Origin: Perkinsela sp. pyNocScin1
Taxonomy: Eukaryota > Euglenozoa > Kinetoplastea > Prokinetoplastida > Perkinselidae
Direction: 5' to 3'
NCBI GenBank assembly: GCA_964019655.1
Contig: CAXHTR010000003.1
Location: 248,001 to 312,000 of the forward strand
DNA length: 64,000 nucleotides
This document shows, in pieces, positions 51,859 to 61,806 of the stretch. The notes under the pieces are model-generated. The model was not told where the DNA came from and made no database searches. It saw only the letters and a list, made by a program, of their open reading frames with translations. Numbering within the stretch: position 1 is the first letter of the stretch; each line of letters begins with the position of its first letter. A program made the translations under genes and the position numbers.

Positions 51859-51882
51859 CTAAAAATATACAATACGAATATT
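51859..51882 (-). promoter_or_regulatory. Probable trans-splice acceptor of MCM4
   Basis: The minus strand reads TATTCGTATTGTATATTTTTAG, then C and the ATG at 51857. An AG one base before the start codon decides between the two possible starts of MCM4. Confidence 0.55.
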
Positions 51883-51926
51883 TCAAACTTCATGCTGTGT
51901 ATATGCCATCTTTTCTCTTTGCACAT

Positions 51927-52676
51927 TTACTGTAAACCATAGGGCATATTTGACCGTGGACCATCTGGGTGGCGTGATCGCTCGAGCTCGAGATCTGGAA
52001 GCACAAATTCCTGCATTTCATACTCACGGTCAAAAGGCCCTGTTCTAGTGAGAAGCTTGCGTTTAGACCAATTGTCTGTGTACAAGCCACTTTGAGGGTA
52101 CGGGCCTTTCCATGGCTGCAGCTTGGGCCGCGGCTCAAAGTCTTTATATGTTTCCTTGAAAAGCTCATTGGTTCCCGCGCGATAGTTATAAACGTGCTCG
52201 AAGTGAGCCTTCTTGAATTCCCAGCCAGCGCTCTCGGACATGAGCCCGCTATGCGAGACAAGGATGACGTCGAAGCCACGATTTGGTTTGTCTGCTGCAT
52301 ACATTTCGCGAAACTCTTTGTCTGTGAGTTGTAGCGCATATTCTATTTCATCCCGTGGAATCCAGATAGAATGCGGAACCCAACAGTGCATCTGTAGAGG
52401 GTTCATGCGACAGTCAATGATCTTCGTTGTTGGTTCCGGGTACTTTATGAGGTGTATCATATCGTCGATAAAGACTTGTCGGCAGAGCATGTGTTTCATA
52501 TGCGCCCAGCGACGCTGTTCAAACTCGAATTTGTGACCATCGTGGTACCACGGCTGGAACTCACGAGGATGCCAATTGAACCATTCTCTTGGATTAATCT
52601 GATTGTCCAGCATAAAATGGTGCCTTGTACGGCGATCGCAGCCTCCTTGAACTAAAGCACATCTTCTAAAAGCCAT
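51927..52676 (-). CDS. Mitochondrial-type protein with rhodanese-like domain
   Basis: About 249 residues from the ATG at 52676; the longer frame starts at a TTG. The leader MAFRRCALVQGGCDRRTRHHF is arginine-rich and acid-poor, a likely mitochondrial presequence. The centre (about 70-165) is rhodanese-like: TTKIIDCRM, IWIPRDEIEYAL, FDVILVSHSGLMSES at the active-site loop, and AHFEHVYNYRAGTNEL. The catalytic cysteine is absent: the loop reads HSG. The flanks are rich in W, H and P. A structural subunit of a lineage-specific mitochondrial complex is likely. Confidence 0.55.
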   Translation of the reverse strand: MAFRRCALVQGGCDRRTRHHFMLDNQINPREWFNWHPREFQPWYHDGHKFEFEQRRWAHMKHMLCRQVFIDDMIHLIKYPEPTTKIIDCRMNPLQMHCWVPHSIWIPRDEIEYALQLTDKEFREMYAADKPNRGFDVILVSHSGLMSESAGWEFKKAHFEHVYNYRAGTNELFKETYKDFEPRPKLQPWKGPYPQSGLYTDNWSKRKLLTRTGPFDREYEMQEFVLPDLELERSRHPDGPRSNMPYGLQ

Positions 52677-52796
52677 TGAATGTAATATCCAAGTAAGAGA
52701 AAACGTACTAATCGCACGGAATCGTGCCAAAACGGGATGTTTACGCTCTGGTTCCTTCTCTTTGTGTCTTGTATTGTATTTTTTTGTTCGTTTCTT

Positions 52797-53939
52797 TTAT
52801 TGTAGGTTGCACAAAGTAAACCCTGCCGTTACAATGATAGCTCCTGAGACATAAGGGAAAGAGAAGGACTGGTGCTTGATAAAAAAGTCGAAAATCATAG
52901 CGATCGGTGTTGTAAGGGAAAGTCCCAACGTGGCGACAAGTGGAGAGGTAAGAATGACACCCTTTGCCCAAAGCATCTCTGAAAGAGATGTTCCCACAAG
53001 TGCGTTGAGGACAAGAGGCGCAATCGTCTGACGAGGTGGAATTTCGAAGACTTCCAAGCCTGTATAATGTAAGATGAAAAATCCTGGCCAGAAGACAACG
53101 GAGTTGAGGATACCCAGCATACCAAAGACCATGCCCATGGAATAGCGATCTTCGTCGGGTAGAAGTTTTTTCAAGGCGACAGTGTACGCTGCGTAAAAGG
53201 CAGCGGCAAGAGCCGCCGCACTGATGCCAAGCCACGTTGATGATGCATCCGCAGTCTGAGAAGCGAGACAAACAAGAATGGAGCCACCAATACTTAACCC
53301 GACTGCAAGAATGTGGAGCACTCCAACAGGCTGGCTAAGCAGAATGTAGCTTAAAAAGAGGGTCCATACGGAGCTACTGGAGCTCAGAATAGTGTTTGTT
53401 GATACTGAAGTGCACGAGAGTGAAAAGTTAAATAGCGTATTAGCAATGAACCAGAGTGGACAGAAAATCGCAGTCGCAATGAAAAGCTTCTTGACGCCAT
53501 ACATATCTTTTTTTGCATCGCGCAATTGCTTTACTGGGATAGTCTCGCCCAGCTCACAATCAGCTCTTAATTTTTCAGCTAACTTGGTCCCACCTTGGTC
53601 AGAGTCTGGTCGCTTTGAAGATATCAAGTACCTTATGTTCCACACTGTGAAAGTAAAGGTATTGAAATATGTTAAAAAATAAGGTTTGTTGTAGTTTAGG
53701 TCTCCTAAGATGTACTTGATGCACACTGACGCTGCGACCCATATGAATGCAACTGATACAATCAAAGTAACACCAAAGGCATACTTTGAATGACTTGCAA
53801 TCAGAAAGTTTCGCAATGATGCCCTGATGTCCCTGGAAATCGCAATGGCCATGCTCCGCCACGTCGCCTTTTGAAGGCGATGTCGTCCTGAAGGACACTC
53901 AATGTTAAGATAGATTTGAGGGCTTTCAGATGTCATCAT
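52797..53939 (-). CDS. SLC35F-like drug/metabolite-superfamily transporter
   Basis: 380 residues with about ten hydrophobic segments: for example YAFGVTLIVSVAFIWVAASV, FIATAIFCPLWFIANTLFN, VSTNTILSSSSSVWTLFLSY, VLHILAVGLSIGGSILVCLA, and paired repeats in the C-terminal half. The order and the TNTILSSSSSVWTLFLSY segment match SLC35F-type (SLC35F5-like) members of the nucleotide-sugar/EamA transporter superfamily. Membrane location may be Golgi, vacuole or plasma membrane; the substrate is unknown. Confidence 0.75.
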   Translation of the reverse strand: MMTSESPQIYLNIECPSGRHRLQKATWRSMAIAISRDIRASLRNFLIASHSKYAFGVTLIVSVAFIWVAASVCIKYILGDLNYNKPYFLTYFNTFTFTVWNIRYLISSKRPDSDQGGTKLAEKLRADCELGETIPVKQLRDAKKDMYGVKKLFIATAIFCPLWFIANTLFNFSLSCTSVSTNTILSSSSSVWTLFLSYILLSQPVGVLHILAVGLSIGGSILVCLASQTADASSTWLGISAAALAAAFYAAYTVALKKLLPDEDRYSMGMVFGMLGILNSVVFWPGFFILHYTGLEVFEIPPRQTIAPLVLNALVGTSLSEMLWAKGVILTSPLVATLGLSLTTPIAMIFDFFIKHQSFSFPYVSGAIIVTAGFTLCNLQ

Positions 53940-54029
53940 ACAAAGGCATTTAATGTGGATGAAGAATGAAATGAAATGTAAAGAAAAGCACGCTGGGCCT
54001 TCAAAATTTAAAGTTTCTGAAAGTTCGCT

Positions 54030-57000
54030 TTACCGAGGCCATGAGTGATCACTTTCCACGATTGCTTCATGTGGTCCTAGCCTATACTCTTGCGTGGGCT
54101 TCTCTGTACGAAATTTGTATTCTGGGCTTCCCCAGCGCTCAACCGCTTTATACCGGATCATTGATTCTACATTGTTCATTTTATGGCGCAGGTTGCGCTG
54201 AGCACATTGGAAGCAATAATGAATTGTGCGAAGATACTTTCCTCCCCACGATGCAAAGCCATTGTATCCGTGCTCGCGTTCGGCTATTGACCAGTTAACA
54301 TTTTCAATAAGTGGCGCAAGCTTGCCATGTGCGAGAAAGGACAGGCGCGTATGGGCGTGGTGCATGCTACCGTGGATAGCAGTGACAGCTTGATTCAGTG
54401 TGGGATGGTCTCGATGGTCTATGATCGATAATTGAGAAATAAGTCCCGTACCATCAACCTCTGCCCTAGCTAGACAGCATCCATGAGATTCATGAAAGGT
54501 GCCTTCAGCAGATAAACTTGAAATCTTGTCGTGCGCGTACCAAATGGGTTCATTCAGATTTCGCATTGTAATTTCATCAGTCTCCAAGTCATCTTCGATC
54601 CACCAAGCTGACTCTAAGCCAGTAAATGCCTGCGCAAGCTTGGAGCGTCGCACACTCATCCACTCATCGAGGGTCGCTCCGGGATTCAGCTCGGCGAAGC
54701 GCTGGAAAATTGCTTTCTCTGCCCAAAGCTCATCATCGGATAAACCGACTTCACAGGCACTTTTACTGCCCTTTCCTGACCGCAAGACCTGCGCGATAAA
54801 GTCTATGTAGATATCTTTCCGCGGTGTGATACACTGACCGAGGACGTATTCAGTGTCTATGGATATTTCATAGCCCATCTGTCGCAAATTCTGCACAACA
54901 TGTGGAAGGTTTTCTGCGGAAATCTTGTCGGCCGAGGTTGCAAAATTTCCTACACTCTTTTGCACATCTTCTTTCAATCTATCAACAACAACGAAAGGTT
55001 CGCTATACTGTTGAACGCACTGAGCCGAGTCTCTGCTGGGGCTCATAACGTGTCGGAAGCAGCGAACGCGAACGCGATACTCTCCTGCAACAAGCGGGCT
55101 ATAGCCCCCACCGAGCGTGCGCATGGCGTAAGGTAGCAGAACATGGTGTGAAGTGTCCCCGGTCAGCTCGATGTTGTCAGCAAGCATCGATACGAAGTTC
55201 CATTCACTATGCTCACTATCATCTAATACATCGACGATGTCGACAAATGGTTCCGTAGAGCTCACGCTCATGTCTCTATCAAATATGAATTTGCTTCTGG
55301 CGTCAAGGCACCTGGAATTATGTACGACGTTTTGGTAGAACCATAGTGTGTAATGAGAAATATCATGCATCATCGCTTTGTTGCACAACGAGCGTACTTG
55401 CTGTAGAGAACGATTCTCGTTCTCCAAACAATTTTTTGTTTTGCGAAGCCAAAGAGAAATTTCAATACGGCCTGCTGAGCAGCGCTTGTAGTTACTCTCT
55501 AAACTTTCAGTCCCTTCTGCTTTAGCAAGCTCATTGGGCATCCATGTGAAAGAAATAGTATTCTTTTGTCCTACCACCCACTCATTCAGTTTTGTTGTGC
55601 TTTTATGAAGGCAGACTTTTACATCTTTGATCGGCCCCCCAGATTCGGGCGTTTGCGCAAACGCAATCCGTGCATTCTCAATGTACCGTCGGCGGACTTT
55701 CCCCATGCGTGATCGAGCAGCATTGACAACTCTTGCCAAATCTTCTTCCCACGCACAAAGTGCGTCTGTTGAGTGACACGACTGACCGCGATCCTTAAGC
55801 ATATCGACGCCAGCGTCTGCATAGATGTCGGCGTGACTTTGCCTGTAGGTATATGGTGAGGAGTAGTCAATGCTCTCTGAAAGCGGTCGTGTGTTGTAAA
55901 ACGCCCGTGCTATCGCTTTCACTTGCGAGGGCGTGCCGTGATGAAACATGTGAACCCGCCTGCCATTCGGTGTGTTCTGCGTGCAACCACTCGAACCAAA
56001 GAACGGCCAGTTAATCTTGCACCAGATGTCGCTCATATAAGGAATGATGATGCCATTACCAAAATCGAAGGTGCTACACTTCATGCTTTCAACATAGGAT
56101 GCGTATAGCGCATCTTCATTGCCTCCAAGCTCATTGCGCACGCGCTGGAAGCAACGTGCGAATTTGAGCTTTGCTGCGTAAGAAACGAACATATGCTCGC
56201 GCTGCATCTCAACTACTCGCTCGTAGTGCTTCCAGAATCTGCCAAAGGTAAAGGAACATCCAGTTACTTTTGTACCTAGGATTTCTTGAATACGATTGTT
56301 TTCATTTTGCCAGGCCTGAGTGGAATCATTCGTCTCTGGATCAAAAACCCCCTCAATTATGCGTCTTTCCATTAAATCTCTTTCAGATAAGCATGAGGAG
56401 ATCTGCTCACTTTCTGTCATGACATTCCAGGCTTTCCGGATGCCGCTATCTACCTGTCGCGTGCGACGCTCTTTGTGTACTTCGAATACTTGTGCGTAAA
56501 GCGATGCGAGGCGCCCAGCGACAATTGCCCACCCACCACATCGATTGACGTCGGTACAGAATACTTTGGCGAAGTCCCTGCGGCTGTCGTTCAATGGCTT
56601 GATGCGCTGGCAATAGTCTTTGAGGTCTGCACCCTCATAGAAGGTAACGGCAGCTAGTCCCAAAACAGCATTTGGCTGGGTCTCAAGCTGTGTTTTTGCA
56701 CCATTCCAAAAAGCATACAGCTCGTCGGCGCTTGCACTTTCAAGAAGAATTTCAAAGTCCCTCATATTGCGCGGGCTTGAGCCGAAGATGTCTTTACATG
56801 TATTGACACACTTTGCGAAGTTAAGATCATCTTCCCAGCGGGCAGCCTCGTTGTGACCCTCTGCTGCGCGTACGCTCTGCTCATTCGAGTTGAAGGTGAG
56901 CCTGCCCAGATCACTCCCTTCAGCTGATCTATTGCTCATTTCCCCTAAAATTCTATCTTTTATAATCTTTTTCCAGAATGTTCGTGATTGAGCTCTATGA

Positions 57001-57341
57001 GCTTCATCGGTACTCATCAAATCTGTTCCGAGCATGTCTTCTCGAAGAGCCCGATGGCGGCTATTCATTTCACATTTTGTAGCATAAATCGGTGCATCGA
57101 CAACAGGGTCTTTGCCCAACTGCACCCATCTGCTGATGATCTTGTGGCAAGATGACTCGAAGCCTGCGTTTCCACTTCCCCACGAAATGCCGTGCTCGAG
57201 CTTCGTAGTTATACCCTGAACAATATTTTCATCTTTGTTTACGCTAATTTTCGTTGAATAGAGTCCATTACGATAAGCCAGAGGATACATTCGAGGAGAG
57301 AGTGTATCTCGGAGTGTTCCTCTTCGATTGACAAGATGCAT
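54030..57341 (-). CDS. Large lineage-specific protein, probably mitochondrial
   Basis: About 1103 residues from the ATG at 57341; the longer frame starts at a TTG. The N-terminus MHLVNRRGTLRDTLSPRM is arginine-rich and acid-poor at first, like a mitochondrial presequence. The body mixes helices and strands and is rich in W, C, H and R, with no enzyme signature that I recognise. Size, leader and composition recall the very large lineage-specific subunits of kinetoplastid mitoribosomes or respiratory complexes. This is a guess from general features only. Confidence 0.5.
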   Translation of the reverse strand: MHLVNRRGTLRDTLSPRMYPLAYRNGLYSTKISVNKDENIVQGITTKLEHGISWGSGNAGFESSCHKIISRWVQLGKDPVVDAPIYATKCEMNSRHRALREDMLGTDLMSTDEAHRAQSRTFWKKIIKDRILGEMSNRSAEGSDLGRLTFNSNEQSVRAAEGHNEAARWEDDLNFAKCVNTCKDIFGSSPRNMRDFEILLESASADELYAFWNGAKTQLETQPNAVLGLAAVTFYEGADLKDYCQRIKPLNDSRRDFAKVFCTDVNRCGGWAIVAGRLASLYAQVFEVHKERRTRQVDSGIRKAWNVMTESEQISSCLSERDLMERRIIEGVFDPETNDSTQAWQNENNRIQEILGTKVTGCSFTFGRFWKHYERVVEMQREHMFVSYAAKLKFARCFQRVRNELGGNEDALYASYVESMKCSTFDFGNGIIIPYMSDIWCKINWPFFGSSGCTQNTPNGRRVHMFHHGTPSQVKAIARAFYNTRPLSESIDYSSPYTYRQSHADIYADAGVDMLKDRGQSCHSTDALCAWEEDLARVVNAARSRMGKVRRRYIENARIAFAQTPESGGPIKDVKVCLHKSTTKLNEWVVGQKNTISFTWMPNELAKAEGTESLESNYKRCSAGRIEISLWLRKTKNCLENENRSLQQVRSLCNKAMMHDISHYTLWFYQNVVHNSRCLDARSKFIFDRDMSVSSTEPFVDIVDVLDDSEHSEWNFVSMLADNIELTGDTSHHVLLPYAMRTLGGGYSPLVAGEYRVRVRCFRHVMSPSRDSAQCVQQYSEPFVVVDRLKEDVQKSVGNFATSADKISAENLPHVVQNLRQMGYEISIDTEYVLGQCITPRKDIYIDFIAQVLRSGKGSKSACEVGLSDDELWAEKAIFQRFAELNPGATLDEWMSVRRSKLAQAFTGLESAWWIEDDLETDEITMRNLNEPIWYAHDKISSLSAEGTFHESHGCCLARAEVDGTGLISQLSIIDHRDHPTLNQAVTAIHGSMHHAHTRLSFLAHGKLAPLIENVNWSIAEREHGYNGFASWGGKYLRTIHYCFQCAQRNLRHKMNNVESMIRYKAVERWGSPEYKFRTEKPTQEYRLGPHEAIVESDHSWPR

Positions 57342-57551
57342 GCTATCCAAAGAAAATCCCGATAAAAAAGAAACGCAAATCAAATCAATACAAAAATCTC
57401 CGGTTGTGTATCATCAGTGCCCAAGATTGAGATGGGCGCTTACTAGCCCTTGTAAAAGATCTATTAGGCGAAAGATTCGTCTCCGAATGCACCGCTTTGG
57501 GGGTTGATGAATCAAAAAATGAGGTGCAATTTGTCTGTGCAGCATGTTTGC

Positions 57552-57893
57552 CTATTCCCGATAAGTTTGAGCATGCTCTAGCGCATTGAAGAATTTCAGC
57601 ACCCCCAGTGTCGCTATTTCTTTTAGCTTTAATTCATAGTCATCGGCATTTTTCATATGCGCGAGAATACGACTATGTGATTGGTTTTGAATTTCATGCT
57701 TCATCACATTCTTTTCGTAAAGTTGCCTTCGATGGTGCCGTTCATTTTGCTCTTCCGTGAGCGCAGAATGTTTAGTTCCCCACTTAGCGCGTGGAAGGGA
57801 ACTGTCCGCACTATCTTTTTTCTGCTCTCGTTCAAGAAATGCGCTATTTGAATTAATAATTCGATGAAGAAGCTTTGATCCTAGCTCGGACAT
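57552..57893 (-). CDS. RRP15-like ribosome biogenesis protein (short)
   Basis: 113 residues. The C-terminal LKLKEIATLGVLKFFNALEHAQTY closely follows the conserved end of Rrp15 (ERxLxxIATRGVVxLFNAxxxxQ). The N-terminus MSELGSKLLHRIINSNSAFLERE fits the KF...ILxSKLKA start of the family, and the middle is charged coiled coil. Rrp15 acts in pre-60S rRNA processing in the nucleolus. This copy lacks the acidic N-terminal extension of yeast and animal forms. Confidence 0.5.
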   Translation of the reverse strand: MSELGSKLLHRIINSNSAFLEREQKKDSADSSLPRAKWGTKHSALTEEQNERHHRRQLYEKNVMKHEIQNQSHSRILAHMKNADDYELKLKEIATLGVLKFFNALEHAQTYRE

Positions 57894-57970
57894 TTTATCA
57901 TAGTTGTACGGGAAAGAAAGAGACTGAAAAAATACCTGAAGAAGCGTATGTTTTCTGCGCAGCAGTTCTA

Positions 57971-59281
57971 TCAGTGCAGCATAACACTGAGTGAATCTAC
58001 ACCAATGTGTAAGTGCTGGAAAAAGGCTTTCATAACACGCTGAAATTTTTCCTCATTCACAGTTTGTCGAGCGAAGAGTGTTCTATTTAGCGCCTGCTCT
58101 GTCATTACTTGGCGAATGATGCATACAGGGTCGAAACGACGAAGTTCAGTCGGGGACGCTTCTTTAGCAACACAGTATGTGCGAAATAGTTGCGTTTCCA
58201 TAAAATTTTTGATGAAGGGTAGCCTTTTTTGAGGAAAGAGCTTCTCTTTCATCGAATCTATAATACAGCTTTTGCTAGGAGTATGTAATTCTTCTGCCAA
58301 AATAATGAGCTCTGCAACGAGGTGCAAAAAGCAAGATTGAAATTTTGTTCTTTCTGTCCATCCAGATTCTATGCCGCTGCCACTTGATGAACTTGGCCAG
58401 TGTAAAGCGTAAGTATTCAACCTCTTTTTCAGAGATTGAACAAGAAACGAGGGTAGCGGTGGAATTTCTATACCACTTTTCAACGAATTATCGTCAAGAT
58501 TGATTATGGTGATATTCTCAGAAAGAAAATCAAAGTGAGGGAGACGACATGTGCCAATGAGAAAAGGAAATGGGGCATGCAGAAAATCCCTCAGGTTGTC
58601 TTCCATAAGTAGAGGAATGCAGGTGTGAGTCCAAATTAGTGGGAATATAAGTGTGCATACTTCTTGGATAAAAGGATTCAAGCGCGATATATCTTTGGAA
58701 ACCACAACCATGTTTTGTTCTAGTAAAAGCCTTGCAACGATGGATATCAATTGAGTGAGGTGCATTGCGCGTGCAAGAGGTATAACTTTTGAGCCGTCTG
58801 CCATGGGCCCATCGACTGTTCCGGTACGGAGGGTAAGCTCTCTAGTATAGAGCTTAAATGAAATAACACTTCGCTGTTTCAGTTTTCTCGTATTGCAGAC
58901 GATATTGCGCATGTATGCATCCAGGGGTATTGAAGTTTCTGTTGCCACGATGTGAATATCGTACAGAATCTCACGCAAAAAACTATAGTTACACCGTGTT
59001 GAAAAGATAGTATAGCTTTTTGCCATATCGTATTGTATTTTGCACATGAGCGATGCACAGTATAACGGCCGGCCATCCTTTTTTGTCAGCACAAAAGTGA
59101 AAAAATAGATTCCGCCATTGAAATAGTTTTCTAGACATCCAACATCAGTTGGCAAACAGAATTTTTTCAAAGCTGGTTGTAGTCGCTCTTCAGGGACACA
59201 TAGCCGTACTAGGGCTGCATTATTACCGGTTCTCTCACAAATGATAATCGAGTGGAGCAGTCCATCTTTATCCATTAGCAT
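57971..59281 (-). CDS. DENN-domain protein
   Basis: 436 residues. The core DENN pattern is clear: LLLEQNMVVVSKDISRLNPF, then VCTLIFPLIWTHTCIPLL, then DFLHAPFPFLIGT (about 185-260). The upstream uDENN-like part has FFTFVLTKKDGRPLYCASL, and the dDENN-like C-terminus is helical. DENN proteins are GDP-GTP exchange factors for Rab GTPases on trafficking membranes. No extra domains are attached, so it is close to a minimal DENN module. Confidence 0.82.
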   Translation of the reverse strand: MLMDKDGLLHSIIICERTGNNAALVRLCVPEERLQPALKKFCLPTDVGCLENYFNGGIYFFTFVLTKKDGRPLYCASLMCKIQYDMAKSYTIFSTRCNYSFLREILYDIHIVATETSIPLDAYMRNIVCNTRKLKQRSVISFKLYTRELTLRTGTVDGPMADGSKVIPLARAMHLTQLISIVARLLLEQNMVVVSKDISRLNPFIQEVCTLIFPLIWTHTCIPLLMEDNLRDFLHAPFPFLIGTCRLPHFDFLSENITIINLDDNSLKSGIEIPPLPSFLVQSLKKRLNTYALHWPSSSSGSGIESGWTERTKFQSCFLHLVAELIILAEELHTPSKSCIIDSMKEKLFPQKRLPFIKNFMETQLFRTYCVAKEASPTELRRFDPVCIIRQVMTEQALNRTLFARQTVNEEKFQRVMKAFFQHLHIGVDSLSVMLH

Positions 59282-59402
59282 AATTTCGTTTTATTTCAGA
59301 TCACATGCGCATTGTGCTACAAATAACTAGGAAAATAAATTGCAGCCTCATTTTACAACTGTACGCCTGAAATTTCATTCTTTGTGAATGAACAGTGCAT
59401 TC

Positions 59403-60317
59403 TCAAATAGATTTCCAAAATTCTAAGCTAACACTTTGCCGCCGATACCTTATTGGGCGGTGTCGAAATGGCAATTGCCGAAAAATCTCAATGTTGGCTA
59501 GCTGCTCGACTTCATTGATAGAATACACATAGTTCCAGACATCTTTGGATACAGTTGCCTTGTTTGGCATAATGAACCCAATTGTTTCACCTGTCGCATA
59601 TGAATACACAGCAAGAAAAAAAGACTTTGGTACACCTATTCCATTCAGCTTTAGATTTTTTGTTGGCTCCCAAATTGGCCCCGTCGCTACGGCATGCTTT
59701 CCGCGAAGCGCTACCCACCGCCGTATGCTGTTTTCAAGAACCTTCCAGCCATGCCGGTTAAGGTGCGGATGCTGTAGACAAATATTAGTGACGAACATTG
59801 TCTGCTCACTGCTACGAAGCGAGAAATTAATGGTCGCTAATGGGGCTAAGTGACCGCGATCAAAGCCAGTGTGGAGATAGTCTCGCGGCTTTGCACGATA
59901 TTTTTCCGGAATATCCGAGTCAGTAGAGAAGCCTGTACCCTCAGTAGGCACCTTCGCACCTATTGAAGATCTGCAAGCAATGTATGAGACCCAGCAAGGG
60001 CTTCGATAAAAATAATTATACCCGACGGCATAGCCATCCCTGAAAAGTATGTGATCGCACGTCGAGCACATTCCAGCCTTCCAATGCTTACGGACTGGTG
60101 ATGCACAGCGCCATGAGGAGCGAAGATTTGACGACCGAACATAATAACGCTCAAGACATAAGCTCAGAGCAGCCCCGAAGATGAAGCCGCAGACAAAGTC
60201 TTGACCATACATAAGGTCACTAAAGACCGTTATGATCTTTTCTTGCTTTTGCAAAAGTGTCTCCACAAAAAATTGTTTTTTCGGAGATTTTTGTGTGTCC
60301 GCATAGCTACTCAGCAT
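59403..60317 (-). CDS. EndoG-type DNA/RNA non-specific nuclease
   Basis: 304 residues. A beta-beta-alpha-Me nuclease with the DRGH motif at D153-H156 (GFDRGHLAPLA, H156 the general base). The metal-binding asparagine region follows as MFVTNICLQHPHLNRHGWKVLE. A hydrophobic segment (FVCGFIFGAALSLCLE, about 41-56) after a basic start suggests a signal anchor, as in mitochondrial inner-membrane or intermembrane-space EndoG. An inserted CxxC (MCSTCDH) lies before the core. Likely roles are mitochondrial DNA turnover and DNA degradation in cell death. Confidence 0.87.
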   Translation of the reverse strand: MLSSYADTQKSPKKQFFVETLLQKQEKIITVFSDLMYGQDFVCGFIFGAALSLCLERYYVRSSNLRSSWRCASPVRKHWKAGMCSTCDHILFRDGYAVGYNYFYRSPCWVSYIACRSSIGAKVPTEGTGFSTDSDIPEKYRAKPRDYLHTGFDRGHLAPLATINFSLRSSEQTMFVTNICLQHPHLNRHGWKVLENSIRRWVALRGKHAVATGPIWEPTKNLKLNGIGVPKSFFLAVYSYATGETIGFIMPNKATVSKDVWNYVYSINEVEQLANIEIFRQLPFRHRPIRYRRQSVSLEFWKSI

Positions 60318-60584
60318 CCTTCATTTTACAAGAGTTATAAGATAATTCGCACAGAGAAGCGTTCCTTAAATTGATCTTACTGTCGCTTCAAGTAGCCTTA
60401 TATCAGAGCTTTTTTTAGCTCAGAAGGCTTCAGGCACCTCGTGACTAGAAAGAATATCCTAGAGCCACCTCGTTTGAAAGACTCATCTTGTGCCCATGAG
60501 TACTAAGCGATAAGATACATGCTAGCTGCAAATCTTGAGTATCATCTATGAAACTCGCCACGGCTACCCTTAGAGGACCCCACC

Positions 60585-61805
60585 TTATATAAAACTGGCA
60601 GTGTGCAGGACATCACTAACGATATATGACGCAGACTGAGCTATTCGGTGTGCCCAGTACCCGCCATCCTGCGTAAGGCTCGGAAAATAAGAACCTAGGT
60701 CTGCATTGCATGGCTGATCATCTTCTAGAACTGCGATACCTTTCCAACCCATTGCGGTGCATGCGTCAAAGTCTCCTGTGAGGTGGTCGCCAATATAGAT
60801 AGGTTTCGTTGAAGCTAAGGATTCTATTTCTCGAGATGAACCGCCTATAAACACACGATAATCGAGATACTGTTGATCAGCCAAGGGTGTAGCCAGTGCC
60901 TCGGAAAGGTAAGACTGCCCTTCTTCTTGGAAGCGCATTATGTCAAGAGGAAAGGCTTTCCTCTCAGAATAGAAAAATTCAGGTTTCTGTGCAAATGCAT
61001 ATGTTCGATCGAACAGTAGCAGCCATGCGTTATCAGTCACGATAGTCGCAACTGTCCGTTTCAGAAGTTCAGCCAGCAAAAAATGAATAAAATCAAAGTG
61101 CGAGTTGCTACACAGGAAAGTTTTATAGCCCCTTTTGCGCATGTTTTCAATCATTGGAATAACACTTTTTCGGAAATTTATGTACCTTGAAGGGTCTCGC
61201 CGTATCGCTGAGAAGAAACAACCGGAAGCATTGGCGAAATTTGTCCAATCGAAGGATGCCTTGAAAAACTTAATCATCAAAGAGTGAATAGCGTGATATC
61301 TATCAAGCTCTTTCAGGACCTTAGCATCGATGAGCTCAACGAGTAAAATGCAGCCAAACACAGTGCCGAGAGTGAAAAAATCGGAAAAGAGGAAGAAGCT
61401 TTCATCCATTTCTTTTCCTTCTCTGAGCGTGTCAAATTTATTCCAGCATTTTTTTTCGGATTGCTTTCGCAGTCTGGAATCTGACAAACATACTCTACCA
61501 TGGTATGCAGTAGTAATTTCTCCTTCAGGGCTCAGAAAGAGCAAGTCCCCAGTTGCGAAGTCAAAGATTGTACCACGACGAAAAAAGCCAAGGTCAACGG
61601 GAATTTCGCAGAAACTCATGCTGCCAAACAGATTGGTTGGAATTCTCTGCGATCCGGGCAACTCTTCAAGCAAGAAAGACCTGAATCCGGAATCTATCAT
61701 CGGCATCAGGGCTGTTAATTTGTATTGCATGAGCGTATGGTCAAGGTCGAAACCAATCCAGGTTCCACACTTTGGCTCATTTGCCTCAATATCATCGTAT
61801 TTCAT
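60585..61805 (-). CDS. 5'-nucleotidase-domain (NT5DC/HAD) protein
   Basis: About 406 residues. The frame extends upstream to a GTG but the ATG at 61805 follows a near-perfect acceptor. HAD motif I is GFDLDHTL (D20, D22), as in the cytosolic purine 5'-nucleotidase (NT5C2/NT5DC) family. Motif II is FLCSNSHFD, and the motif III/IV region is PIYIGDHLTGDFDACTAMGWKGIAVLED. The nucleophile and general acid are both present. Likely an IMP/GMP-type nucleotidase or a related phosphatase of unproven substrate. Confidence 0.83.
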   Translation of the reverse strand: MKYDDIEANEPKCGTWIGFDLDHTLMQYKLTALMPMIDSGFRSFLLEELPGSQRIPTNLFGSMSFCEIPVDLGFFRRGTIFDFATGDLLFLSPEGEITTAYHGRVCLSDSRLRKQSEKKCWNKFDTLREGKEMDESFFLFSDFFTLGTVFGCILLVELIDAKVLKELDRYHAIHSLMIKFFKASFDWTNFANASGCFFSAIRRDPSRYINFRKSVIPMIENMRKRGYKTFLCSNSHFDFIHFLLAELLKRTVATIVTDNAWLLLFDRTYAFAQKPEFFYSERKAFPLDIMRFQEEGQSYLSEALATPLADQQYLDYRVFIGGSSREIESLASTKPIYIGDHLTGDFDACTAMGWKGIAVLEDDQPCNADLGSYFPSLTQDGGYWAHRIAQSASYIVSDVLHTASFI

Positions 61806-61806
61806 G

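Noticed and set aside
54041-56657. Several 60-103-codon plus-strand frames opposite the 1103-residue gene
   Set aside because: They are short, overlap a single long open frame and show no domain; shadow frames.
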